This document shows, piece by piece, positions 1 to 6,628 of a DNA stretch of 12,643 bases. The notes beneath the pieces are model-generated. The model was given only the letters and a program-made list of their open reading frames with translations, was not told the DNA's origin and ran no database searches. The stretch is from CAYXXZ01 sp964469165 (GTDB lineage Bacteria > Pseudomonadota > Gammaproteobacteria > Pseudomonadales > Porticoccaceae), in assembly GCA_964469165.1 (NCBI GenBank), contig CAYXXZ010000091.1:1-12643 (forward strand), in the 5' to 3' direction. A program made the translations under genes and the position numbers. How positions within the stretch are numbered: the stretch's first letter is position 1; every line of letters begins with the position of its first letter.

Positions 1-68
1 CCGATGATGGAGACTTTCTTGCCGCGGATGATGGAGATGTCGCAGTCTTTGTCGTAAAACACTTGCAT
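1..68 (-). CDS. ilvC: Ketol-acid reductoisomerase, N-terminal fragment (runs off window)
   Basis: Only the first 22 codons and two bases of the next lie in the window. They read MQVFYDKDCDISIIRGKK followed by VSIIG, which matches the start of class I ketol-acid reductoisomerases just before the NADPH-binding glycine-rich loop. The enzyme isomerises and reduces acetolactate and acetohydroxybutyrate, the products of the AHAS encoded directly upstream, so gene order follows pathway order. The ATG start at 68 is preceded by AGGTGA (75-80) with a 6-nt spacer. The 72-nt gap to the ilvH stop contains no clear promoter or U-tract terminator, so cotranscription with ilvI-ilvH is likely (inference). 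Confidence 0.95.
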   Translation of the reverse strand, partial: MQVFYDKDCDISIIRGKKVSII

Positions 69-140
69 GATAAATCACCTGTTCAAAGGGTCAGTAAAAG
101 TTTCTGGCGCCTGCACCAGGCAGGCCTTGTTGTGTTTGGT

Positions 141-632
141 TTACAGGCGAAGCGCCTTCTCACCGCGCGACAGACCGGAGACTCCGGTGCGCGCAACCTC
201 GATGATGTCGGCCTCCGGCAGCGCCGCGATGAAGGCATCGAGCTTGCTGCTGTGGCCCGTCACCTGCACGGTATAGCCGGCGGGGTTCACGTCCACGATC
301 TGACCGCGGAAAATATCGACGGTGCGCTTCACCTCGGCGCGCTGGGCGCCGCCCGCTCTCACCTTGAGCAACATCAGCTCGCGTTCGATATGGGTTCCTT
401 CCGAAAGATCAATTACCTTAACAACATCAATCAACTTGTTGAGCTGCTTGGTAATTTGCTCGATGATCTTCTCGTCGCCGTGGGTCGTCAGCGTCAACCG
501 CGAAAGGGTTTGATCTTCTGTCGGCGCCACCGTCAAGGTGTCGATATTGTACCCTCTCTGGGCGAACAGTCCGACTACCCGCGACAAAGCGCCGGGCTCG
601 TTTTCCATGAGAATTGAAATAATACGTCTCAT
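141..632 (-). CDS. ilvH: Acetolactate synthase small (regulatory) subunit
   Basis: This 163-residue protein is the regulatory subunit of acetohydroxyacid synthase. It stimulates the catalytic subunit and mediates valine feedback inhibition in the cytoplasm. An N-terminal ACT domain (about residues 2-75) begins MRRIISILMENEPGALSRVV, and a C-terminal ALS_ss domain follows (about 83-158). Gly14, Ser17 and Asn29, positions where changes in E. coli IlvH give valine resistance, are all present, so feedback control is probably intact (inference). Length equals the E. coli protein (163). The ATG at 632 overlaps the ilvI stop by one base (TGATG), indicating translational coupling and a 1:1 operon design. 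A longer frame reaching 764 would overlap ilvI by over 100 bases and was not chosen. Confidence 0.97.
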   Translation of the reverse strand: MRRIISILMENEPGALSRVVGLFAQRGYNIDTLTVAPTEDQTLSRLTLTTHGDEKIIEQITKQLNKLIDVVKVIDLSEGTHIERELMLLKVRAGGAQRAEVKRTVDIFRGQIVDVNPAGYTVQVTGHSSKLDAFIAALPEADIIEVARTGVSGLSRGEKALRL

Positions 633-2371
633 CAGGTGCGCTCCGTTTTGCTGAGCCACATATCTTTCATGGCACCATTGGGTGCCACCTGCATGGGATA
701 CACGTGTTCGCCGGGATCGACATAGATGTCCATGAACACCGTGCGATCCTTGAGGGCAAAGCACTCGCGCATCTTGCTTTCCAGCTCATCGAAGCTGGTC
801 ACCCGCATACCGAGGTGGCCATAGGCCTCGGCGAGCTTGATGAAGTCCGGCAGGGAATCCTCGTAGAGAATGTGCGAGTAACGGCTGCCGTACTGCATAT
901 CCTGCCACTGCTTGACCATGCCCAGCGCCTGGTTGTTGAGGGTGATGATCTTCACCGGCAACTGGTGCTGGGTACAGCTCGACAGCTCCTGAATACACAT
1001 CTGGATACTGCCCTCACCCGTGACCACCGCCACATCGGCCTCGGGAAACGCCATCTTCACGCCCATGGCGGCTGGCAAGCCAAAGCCCATGGTGCCGAGG
1101 CCACCGGAATTGATCCACTGCCGCGGCTTGTCGAACAGGTAATACTGGGCGGCAAACATCTGATGCTGACCGACATCCGAGCACACATAGGCCTTGCCGT
1201 CCGTCACCTTGTGCAGCATCTTGATCACGTCCTGGGACTTGATCAGCCCGCCATTGCTGGGCTCATAGCGCGGCGCCGTATACAGGCCGTGGCGGGCACG
1301 CCATTCGTCGATCTGTTGCCACCAGACCTCCAACGCCTTCTGATCCGGCTTCTTGCCGGACGCCTCGATCTGCTCGATGATGTCCTTCAGAACCGCGTCG
1401 CAGGATCCCACGATGGGAATATCGGCGGGAATCGTCTTGGAAATGGCGGCCGGGTCGATATCGATGTGAATGATGGTCGCCTCGGGACAGAACTTGGAAA
1501 GCGTGTTGGTTACCCTGTCGTCGAAGCGCGCGCCCACCGCGAAAATCAAATCCGCGTAATGCATCGCGGTATTCGCCTCGAAGGTACCGTGCATGCCGAG
1601 CATACCGAGAAACTGGCGGTCGCTGCCCGGGTAGGCGCCAAGCCCCATGAGGGTGTTGGTAACCGGATAGTTGAGCATCCGCGCCAGCTTGGTCAGAAGC
1701 CCGGAAGCCTCGGCCATGATCACGCCACCGCCGCTGTAGATGACGGGCTTCCGGGCGGCCAGCAGCTCCTTCACGGCGCGCTTGATCTGGCCCGAGTGGC
1801 CCTTGGTCGTGGGCTGATAGGAACGGATCTTGACCTTCTCGGGATACTTGTAGGGCACCTTCACATTGGGGTCGGTGACATCCTTGGGGATATCGACGAC
1901 CACCGGCCCGGGGCGTCCGGAAGCGGCAATGTAGAAGGCCTTGGCAATGGTTTCGGCAATATCCTCGGCACGCTTGACCATGAAGCTGTGCTTCACGATG
2001 GGGCGCGAGATGCCCATCATGTCGGTTTCCTGGAAGGCATCCTCACCGATTTTCTCCTGGATGACCTGCCCGGAAATCACCACCAGCGGGATGGAGTCCA
2101 TGTACGCCGTGGCGATACCGGTGATGGCATTGGTGGCGCCGGGGCCGGAAGTCACCAGCGCGACACCCACCTTGCCGGTGGCACGCGCGAAGCCATCGGC
2201 TGCATGAACCGCAGCCTGTTCGTGGCGCACGAGAACGTGCCTGACCTTGTCCTGCCGGAAAATTGCATCGTAAATATGCAGTGCAGCGCCACCGGGGTAG
2301 CCCCAGAGGTGCTCGGCGCCTGCGTCGTGAAGGGCGCGAATGAGAATATCGCCGCCGGACATGAGTTCCAC
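632..2371 (-). CDS. ilvI: Acetolactate synthase large (catalytic) subunit, AHAS III type
   Basis: The 579-residue thiamine-diphosphate enzyme condenses two pyruvates, or pyruvate with 2-oxobutyrate, in the first common step of Val/Leu/Ile synthesis. The N-terminal PYR domain carries catalytic Glu51 (RHEQAAVHAADGFARATG context). The middle FAD/TPP domain spans about 190-330, and the C-terminal PP domain has the ThDP/Mg motif at 452-480 (GEGS ... NN). The usual GDG is GEG here; I recall the same substitution in pseudomonad IlvI, so it is probably a lineage variant rather than a defect. The start is a GTG at 2371 with GAGGGA 7 nt upstream. It reproduces the E. coli IlvI beginning (MEMLSGAE versus MELMSGGD), so I prefer it to the ATG at 2362. 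Generic annotation may call it ilvB. Confidence 0.96.
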   Translation of the reverse strand: MELMSGGDILIRALHDAGAEHLWGYPGGAALHIYDAIFRQDKVRHVLVRHEQAAVHAADGFARATGKVGVALVTSGPGATNAITGIATAYMDSIPLVVISGQVIQEKIGEDAFQETDMMGISRPIVKHSFMVKRAEDIAETIAKAFYIAASGRPGPVVVDIPKDVTDPNVKVPYKYPEKVKIRSYQPTTKGHSGQIKRAVKELLAARKPVIYSGGGVIMAEASGLLTKLARMLNYPVTNTLMGLGAYPGSDRQFLGMLGMHGTFEANTAMHYADLIFAVGARFDDRVTNTLSKFCPEATIIHIDIDPAAISKTIPADIPIVGSCDAVLKDIIEQIEASGKKPDQKALEVWWQQIDEWRARHGLYTAPRYEPSNGGLIKSQDVIKMLHKVTDGKAYVCSDVGQHQMFAAQYYLFDKPRQWINSGGLGTMGFGLPAAMGVKMAFPEADVAVVTGEGSIQMCIQELSSCTQHQLPVKIITLNNQALGMVKQWQDMQYGSRYSHILYEDSLPDFIKLAEAYGHLGMRVTSFDELESKMRECFALKDRTVFMDIYVDPGEHVYPMQVAPNGAMKDMWLSKTERT

Positions 2372-2555
2372 TGTTCATTCCCTCGTTGATTGCGAATGGG
2401 TTTTTGCGCGAGGGAAGAGAAGAAAGGATCGCTGTGCATCACAGGATTGCGCGGGCAACACAGGGCCAAAAAGGTTGCGACCCCATCAGGCATGCTGGCA
2501 GGCACACCTCTCTGCAGATGACCAGCGAGCGCGGTCACGCTCCCCTGGCAAGGCA

Positions 2556-2580
2556 AAAGTCAGTCAGTACGACTGACTTT
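2556..2580 (-). promoter_or_regulatory. Leader hairpin at the 5' end of the ilvI transcript
   Basis: A perfect 10-bp inverted repeat, AAAGTCAGTC/GACTGACTTT with a 5-nt loop, lies within about ten bases of the predicted ilvI transcription start. On the minus strand it is followed by only a short T-run (TTTT counting the stem end), too weak for a convincing terminator. It could protect the 5' end of the mRNA, act as an operator around +10 to +30, or be part of a regulatory leader. The rest of the leader (2372-2555) shows no leader peptide rich in Ile, Val or Leu codons. Confidence 0.45.
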
Positions 2581-2592
2581 CACAGAACTGCG

Positions 2593-2631
2593 ACTTTAAC
2601 AGGGATTTCCCGATAGTCAATTGCTTTTTTT
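2593..2631 (-). promoter_or_regulatory. Sigma70 promoter of the ilvI-ilvH-ilvC operon
   Basis: Reading the minus strand, a seven-A tract (2631-2625) precedes a -35 TTGACT (2620-2615). A 16-nt spacer and an extended -10, TGtTAAAGT, follow, with TAAAGT at 2598-2593. The A-tract just upstream of -35 resembles an UP element. Transcription would start near 2586, giving a leader of about 215 nt before the ilvI GTG. This is a consensus match by eye, not a mapped start. Confidence 0.65.
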
Positions 2632-2635
2632 ACGC

Positions 2636-2662
2636 GTGGCGCCATACCCCGTACGGCGCCAC
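2636..2662 (-). terminator. Stem-loop behind the 289-residue protein gene (no U-tract)
   Basis: A perfect 8-bp GC-rich inverted repeat, GTGGCGCC/GGCGCCAC with an 11-nt loop, begins 6 nt past the minus-strand stop codon at 2668. In the direction of transcription it is followed by A residues rather than T, so it is not a canonical intrinsic terminator. It may stabilise the 3' end or act with Rho. It lies immediately upstream of the ilvI promoter and could also insulate that promoter. Confidence 0.4.
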
Positions 2663-2667
2663 CGCAA

Positions 2668-3537
2668 TCAGGGCTCCGCCGGGAACTCGGTATATGGGTG
2701 ATGCTTTCTCAGCAGTGCCAGCGTTGCCTTGATCCACTCGATCTGGAGAACAAGATCCTCCGCGCCTCCAAGGACGATGTCTTTGACGGGCTCTTCCCGC
2801 GCAGCATCGACCGCCTTGATCTCCTGAGCCAAACCACCCATGTACTGTTCGTTGGCCGCCAGTCTTTTCTCGATGTCCAGCAATCTGTTTTCAAGAACTT
2901 CGACCATCCCGGAATTGTCCCCCTCTTGAGAGGTGCTCCGCGCCCCATCATCCACGGGCTGGGATACCGGCATCACTGCCGGCACTGCGTCAACGGGTCT
3001 CGCCTCCAACGCCGTCAGCCGCTGCTCGATCTCATCGCGCCACACCGCCCAGACAAGATCGTTATTACTACTATCATCGCGCAGTCCTGCGGCGGCAAAT
3101 ACTGCATTGCTGTTGATGTCGTAATTGAATTCGCTGAGCATCCACCTGTCGTTGAGACGGTAAAAATACATGAACCAGGCCACGCCGGTCACTTCATATT
3201 TAACCAGGTAAGTCACGCGCAGCATGGATTTTCCAGCCATGTCCCGGCTGATCAACTCCACGCCGACGGATGGCCCGAAGTGCTGGATGGTGCGCACGAA
3301 GTGGCTGTCGTACTCACGCGCGAAAGCCTCTATCCGATCCGCGGGGATTGAAGCGTTCTCACGCATTTTGCGCCAGGCCTCATCAAACCGCACCCGGCTG
3401 ATGTCCATGATGATCCGGTTGCTGAATTCCAGCGCATCTTCCGGTGTACGCAGTTCCTGAGCCTGGCCCGCGCTACCCATCAACATCAGCAGGGAGAGCC
3501 ACAGGATTCCAATATTTTTCTTGGTGATATTACACAT
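2668..3537 (-). CDS. Exported protein of unknown function with HHPYTxFP C-terminal tail
   Basis: I do not recognise this 289-residue protein. Residues 1-26 look like a Sec signal peptide: Lys6-Lys7, hydrophobic 9-23, likely cleavage after Ala26 (GQA/QE). Residues 28-150 form a compact domain with helical then strand-rich segments ending in a W-L-S-E-F-N-Y-D pattern (132-140), which suggests an NTF2-like fold (weak inference). A Pro/Ala linker (about 180-210) and a predicted coiled coil (about 212-248) follow. The last 24 residues (266-289) contain IKATLALLRKHHPYTEFP, nearly the same tail as the divergent coiled-coil protein at 4016-6481 (13 of 24 identical by my count). The ATG at 3537 has AAGGA 9 nt upstream. 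A periplasmic partner of that neighbour is a reasonable inference. Confidence 0.85.
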   Translation of the reverse strand: MCNITKKNIGILWLSLLMLMGSAGQAQELRTPEDALEFSNRIIMDISRVRFDEAWRKMRENASIPADRIEAFAREYDSHFVRTIQHFGPSVGVELISRDMAGKSMLRVTYLVKYEVTGVAWFMYFYRLNDRWMLSEFNYDINSNAVFAAAGLRDDSSNNDLVWAVWRDEIEQRLTALEARPVDAVPAVMPVSQPVDDGARSTSQEGDNSGMVEVLENRLLDIEKRLAANEQYMGGLAQEIKAVDAAREEPVKDIVLGGAEDLVLQIEWIKATLALLRKHHPYTEFPAEP

Positions 3538-3579
3538 GGCGCTTGTTCCTTGATCTTACATGCGTCTGGGCTCTCAGCA

Positions 3580-3627
3580 GACCGGCCATTTCAGCGCCGG
3601 TCAAAAACATGGGCCCGCCCTATTATA
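3580..3627 (-). promoter_or_regulatory. -10 element and leader hairpin of the 289-residue protein gene
   Basis: A perfect TATAAT lies on the minus strand at 3627-3622, 84 nt upstream of the ATG at 3537. No TTGACA-like -35 is seen 16-18 nt further up. Downstream, the leader has a 7-bp inverted repeat GACCGGC/GCCGGTC (arms 3596-3602 and 3580-3586, 9-nt loop) without a following T-run. The hexamer is suggestive only. Confidence 0.4.
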
Positions 3628-3676
3628 TATGGCTTCCCCCCACCATTAGGCCAGGATCAACCATTTCACTGTGCTA

Positions 3677-3942
3677 GGGCCTGTTAACACTACTTGAATA
3701 GTCAGCGTTGTGCCTGAAAAAGCGCCAATCAAGGCGCGACGAACGTGGTTTGGTCATTCCAAATGAGCGAGGAGCAACGTGGAGTGGCGCTTTTTCAGGC
3801 GCAACCCGAAGGGCTGGGGCCATTTTTCCGCCCAGCTTCGTTGTCACTCGTTCATATAGGCCCACTATATTTCTCTCCTTCCGCCTCGCTGATCGAAAAA
3901 ATGGCCTCCAGCGACAACTATTCAAGTAGTGTTAACAGGCCC
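3677..3942. mobile_element. MITE-like element with 26-bp perfect terminal inverted repeats
   Basis: The two ends are perfect 26-bp inverted repeats (3677-3702 and 3917-3942), starting GGGCCTGTTAACACT. Each end is flanked by TA (3675-3676 and 3943-3944), as expected for a 2-bp TA target duplication, though TA also extends the palindrome. The 266-bp interior has no room for a transposase. Inside are two further inverted repeats: 3707-3727 with 3785-3805 (21 positions, one G-T wobble), and the ends GGCCATTTTT/AAAAATGGCC (3819-3828 with 3896-3905). The whole could fold as an outer stem with two internal hairpins. TA duplications occur in IS630/Tc1-like and some IS5-group elements; I cannot assign the parent. 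Short open frames inside it follow the inverted repeats and show no sign of being genes. Confidence 0.8.
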
Positions 3943-4015
3943 TAAAGCGTGATACAGCCCTGCAGTGGTGGTAAGATTTGTTCACTATTATAGAATCAAG
4001 TCAAGGAACTCGCTC

Positions 4016-6481
4016 ATGGAACCTATCGTTCCCACACCGGAAGAAAGGATCAGCCGGGGGAATCAGGGGCATAAGGCCGCCCGTGCCACGCCTGCGCACC
4101 CCGTCTCCCACGCGCCGGCAATCAAGTCCTTCAGGCTTCCCAAAAACATATTTCTTCCTGCCCTTCTCGCCACGGTTCTCATCGCTGCCGTCGGTGGCCT
4201 ATACGCTGCGCAGCAAAGCAACCTGAGCCGCGCGGAAAATATTCTGGCGGGGCTCGATCAAGTCGACCTGGAAAAAATTCGCGCCATTCAGGAACTGCAA
4301 GATAGCCCCGCCTCGCAGGATGCCGTGGAAAAATTGGCGGAGCGCACCCTGGAAGCAGTGGAAACCCTCGGCGCACGAATCACCACCCTCGAACAAGGTC
4401 TTGAGCGTCAAAGCGCGGGTCTCGATACTTTGCGCCAGCAGATCGCCGTTGCGTCAACGACCCAAGGTACCGAGGATCAGTCCGTCGCAGCGGATCTTGA
4501 AGCCGAGCTCAGTCGCCTGCTCGAACGCCTCATTACCACGGAAGGGGCACTGGAGGAAGTCGTCGCCAGCCAGGACGAGCTGCGTCTTGTACATAAAGAG
4601 GCGATAACCACTTTCAGCGAGGACCAAACCAAGATCTTCGCTACCCAGGCGTCCAGAGTGGATGAGGTTACTCAGCAGCTCGCCACTTTGGAGCAACGCT
4701 TTTCCACCGTGGATCGCAGCCTCCAGCAAGCAAGCGCCGACATCGATGCAGCCGCGAAATCCCTCGAACAGCAATCTCAGACCATTGCAAGTCTCGAAAA
4801 AACCATCAGCGATCAGAAAATACAGAGCGAAGCCGCGCTCGAGGAATCCAGCACACAGCTGACCTCCCGGTTTGACTCACTGAGGGGGGAGCTGGAAGCC
4901 GCTCTGGCACAAAGCAGCGAGCATCTCCAAACCGTATTCATCAGCCAACTGCAGGAGCGCACGGCGCCCTTCGACAAGTACCCTGCGCAAATTGCAGCAA
5001 TCGAAAAAGCCCTGAGCGAACAACCGACGCGAAATACACAACTGGAACAGGACCGCGCTGCGCTCACCAAGCAAGTTGGCAGTTTGCAGCAGGAGTGGCG
5101 CCAGGCGCTCAACGACAGCGAAACCAACCTGCGCAAGCAATTCACCGCTCAGCTCGAAGAAAAATCCCGGATCTTCGCCACTCACAACGATAATCTGGAC
5201 TCCATTGAGACAACCCTGATGTCAGGATTGAACACCACTCTGGACAAGCTGGACGCCCTCGAAAAATATCTCACGGAAACTCGCCAGAGCCAGCGGGCAT
5301 TCGCCAGCCAGCAACAACTGGCCAGCAATACGGACGCGATCAATCAGAAAATCACCTCATTGAACACCTGGTTGGAGCAAACAGCGGCTGCCACAAAAGC
5401 GCAGGATGAGCTTCTGCGGGCTGTGCAGAGCAAGATCGAGGACGACAACCAAAGCTCGCAATTGCTGGCGAACACGGACGCCCTCAAACAACAAATCTCC
5501 GCCTTGAACACCAAAGTGGAGCAGGCAGTCGCCGCCACACAAATGCAGGACAAGCTCCTGCAGACTGTGCAGAGCAAGATGGAGAATGACAACCAGAGCT
5601 CGCAATTGGCGGCAAACACGGACGCCCTCAAACAACAAATCTCCGCCTTGAACACCAAAGTGGAGCAGGCAGTCGCCGCCACACAAATGCAGGACAAGCT
5701 CCTGCAGACTGTGCAGAGCAAGATGGAGAATGACAACCAGAGCTCGCAATTGGCGGCAAACACGGACGCCCTCAAACAACAAATCTCCGCCTTGAACACC
5801 AAAGTGGAGCAGGCAGTCGCCGCCACACAAACGCAGGACAAGCTCCTGCGGGCTGTGCAGGGCAAGATGGAGGACGACAGCCAGAGCTCACAATTGGCGG
5901 CAACTACCGACACCCTCAAGCAACAAATCACCGCGTTGAATACCAAGGTCGAACAATCGCTCGCAACTGTCCAGACACAGGAAAAACGCATTCAACAGGT
6001 GCAGAGCCGCGTCGAGGAGGGGCTCAGCCAGACAGCCAACAAAGCCTCCAGCGACAGCAGCCAGTTCGCCAAGCTGCAAACGGAACTGACGAGCCATGCT
6101 GAAGCTTTGGAAGTGTTGCGAGCCAGGGATAACCAACTAGCAAGTGAAATCAACGCATCGAAGAGTCAATTGCAGACTTTGCACACATCATTCGACGGGC
6201 TGCAGCAGGGCAACGGCGGCATGGGGGTCAACGCCATACCTGCGACAGAACTGGAGAACGTCCAAAACCAGATCCGCACACTGGCTCGTCACCTGGACGC
6301 CACCCAAGGGCGTCTCGACGGAAACGAGGCTCAAGTGCTTGCATTACAGGAAAAGATCACATCGCGGCTGGCTCAACCCGAAGACGGCGGTGCGAATCCG
6401 CAGGAGATATCCGCAATCAAGGAGACCATCCAATTGCTGAAAGGCCATCATCCCTACACCAAATTCCCGCCCCTGGATTAG
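4016..6481 (+). CDS. Membrane-anchored coiled-coil protein with five 48-residue repeats and HHPYTxFP tail
   Basis: I do not recognise this 821-residue protein. A polar, basic N-terminus (1-43) is followed by one membrane segment (about 44-65, NIFLPALLATVLIAAVGG), then about 730 residues of Gln/Glu/Ala/Leu-rich helix, almost surely coiled coil. Five tandem 48-residue repeats fill 430-669. By the positive-inside rule the helix should be periplasmic (inference). The last 24 residues (798-821) contain IKETIQLLKGHHPYTKFP, matching the tail of the divergent exported protein at 2668-3537. The ATG at 4016 has AAGGA 8 nt upstream; a GTG at 3965 would add 17 residues but has no ribosome site. The composition fits a structural or scaffold protein reaching across the periplasm, but no catalytic motif is visible. 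Confidence 0.88.
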   Translation: MEPIVPTPEERISRGNQGHKAARATPAHPVSHAPAIKSFRLPKNIFLPALLATVLIAAVGGLYAAQQSNLSRAENILAGLDQVDLEKIRAIQELQDSPASQDAVEKLAERTLEAVETLGARITTLEQGLERQSAGLDTLRQQIAVASTTQGTEDQSVAADLEAELSRLLERLITTEGALEEVVASQDELRLVHKEAITTFSEDQTKIFATQASRVDEVTQQLATLEQRFSTVDRSLQQASADIDAAAKSLEQQSQTIASLEKTISDQKIQSEAALEESSTQLTSRFDSLRGELEAALAQSSEHLQTVFISQLQERTAPFDKYPAQIAAIEKALSEQPTRNTQLEQDRAALTKQVGSLQQEWRQALNDSETNLRKQFTAQLEEKSRIFATHNDNLDSIETTLMSGLNTTLDKLDALEKYLTETRQSQRAFASQQQLASNTDAINQKITSLNTWLEQTAAATKAQDELLRAVQSKIEDDNQSSQLLANTDALKQQISALNTKVEQAVAATQMQDKLLQTVQSKMENDNQSSQLAANTDALKQQISALNTKVEQAVAATQMQDKLLQTVQSKMENDNQSSQLAANTDALKQQISALNTKVEQAVAATQTQDKLLRAVQGKMEDDSQSSQLAATTDTLKQQITALNTKVEQSLATVQTQEKRIQQVQSRVEEGLSQTANKASSDSSQFAKLQTELTSHAEALEVLRARDNQLASEINASKSQLQTLHTSFDGLQQGNGGMGVNAIPATELENVQNQIRTLARHLDATQGRLDGNEAQVLALQEKITSRLAQPEDGGANPQEISAIKETIQLLKGHHPYTKFPPLD
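5303..6022 (+). repeat. Five tandem 144-bp repeats inside the coiled-coil gene
   Basis: Copies lie at 5303-5446, 5447-5590, 5591-5734, 5735-5878 and 5879-6022, each exactly 48 codons. The first and last are diverged. Copies 2 and 3 differ at about 4 of 144 bases and copies 3 and 4 at about 6, by eye. A typical unit contains NTDALKQQISALNTKVEQ followed by xxAAT-x-x-QDKLL. The near identity at the DNA level points to recent duplication, so copy number may vary between strains. The near-exact repeats are also prone to assembly collapse. Confidence 0.95.
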
Positions 6482-6628
6482 AGGGCGGGAACTCAGGCGA
6501 TCGGTTTGAGATGGAGCACCGCAAGAACCGGGCTCTATCAGAGCTTGGCTTGGAGATCAAAGCTTATAGCTCTACTAAAATTTCTCCCGCCCACAACCTT
6601 GCGCACAGCAGCGACGATCATTGGTTTT
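6482..6628. other. Intergenic gap between convergent genes with nested inverted repeats
   Basis: This 147-nt gap separates the ends of the coiled-coil gene and the MFS gene. GGGCGGGA (6483-6490) and TCCCGCCC (6585-6592) can pair and enclose two weak GAGC...GCTC pairs and CGGTT/AACCG (6502-6506, 6526-6530). A T6 run lies at 6625-6630, overlapping the MFS stop codon. No classical hairpin plus U-tract is seen for either gene. I see no gene here. Confidence 0.35.

Noticed and set aside
704..2389. A 561-codon plus-strand frame opposite ilvI
   Set aside because: It mirrors the ilvI coding frame; the His/Gly/Leu/Val-rich product is typical of antisense translation.
2440..2500. Leader peptide MGSQPFWPCVARAIL before ilvI (attenuation)
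   Set aside because: It has only single Val, Ile and Leu codons, no ribosome site, and no following terminator hairpin with a U-tract.
3674..3945. Short open frames on both strands inside the MITE-like element (66-83 codons)
   Set aside because: They consist of the terminal and inner inverted repeats read in several frames, lack ribosome sites, and two of them end in the same repeat-encoded SSVNRP sequence.
3965..4015. GTG start 17 codons upstream of the coiled-coil protein
   Set aside because: It lacks a ribosome site, whereas the ATG at 4016 has AAGGA at ideal spacing.
5344..5991. A 215-codon minus-strand frame with an internal repeat, opposite the coiled-coil gene
   Set aside because: Its repeat is the antisense of the 144-bp units; the Cys/Leu-rich composition is a shadow of Gln/Lys-rich codons on the plus strand, and no start signals are seen.
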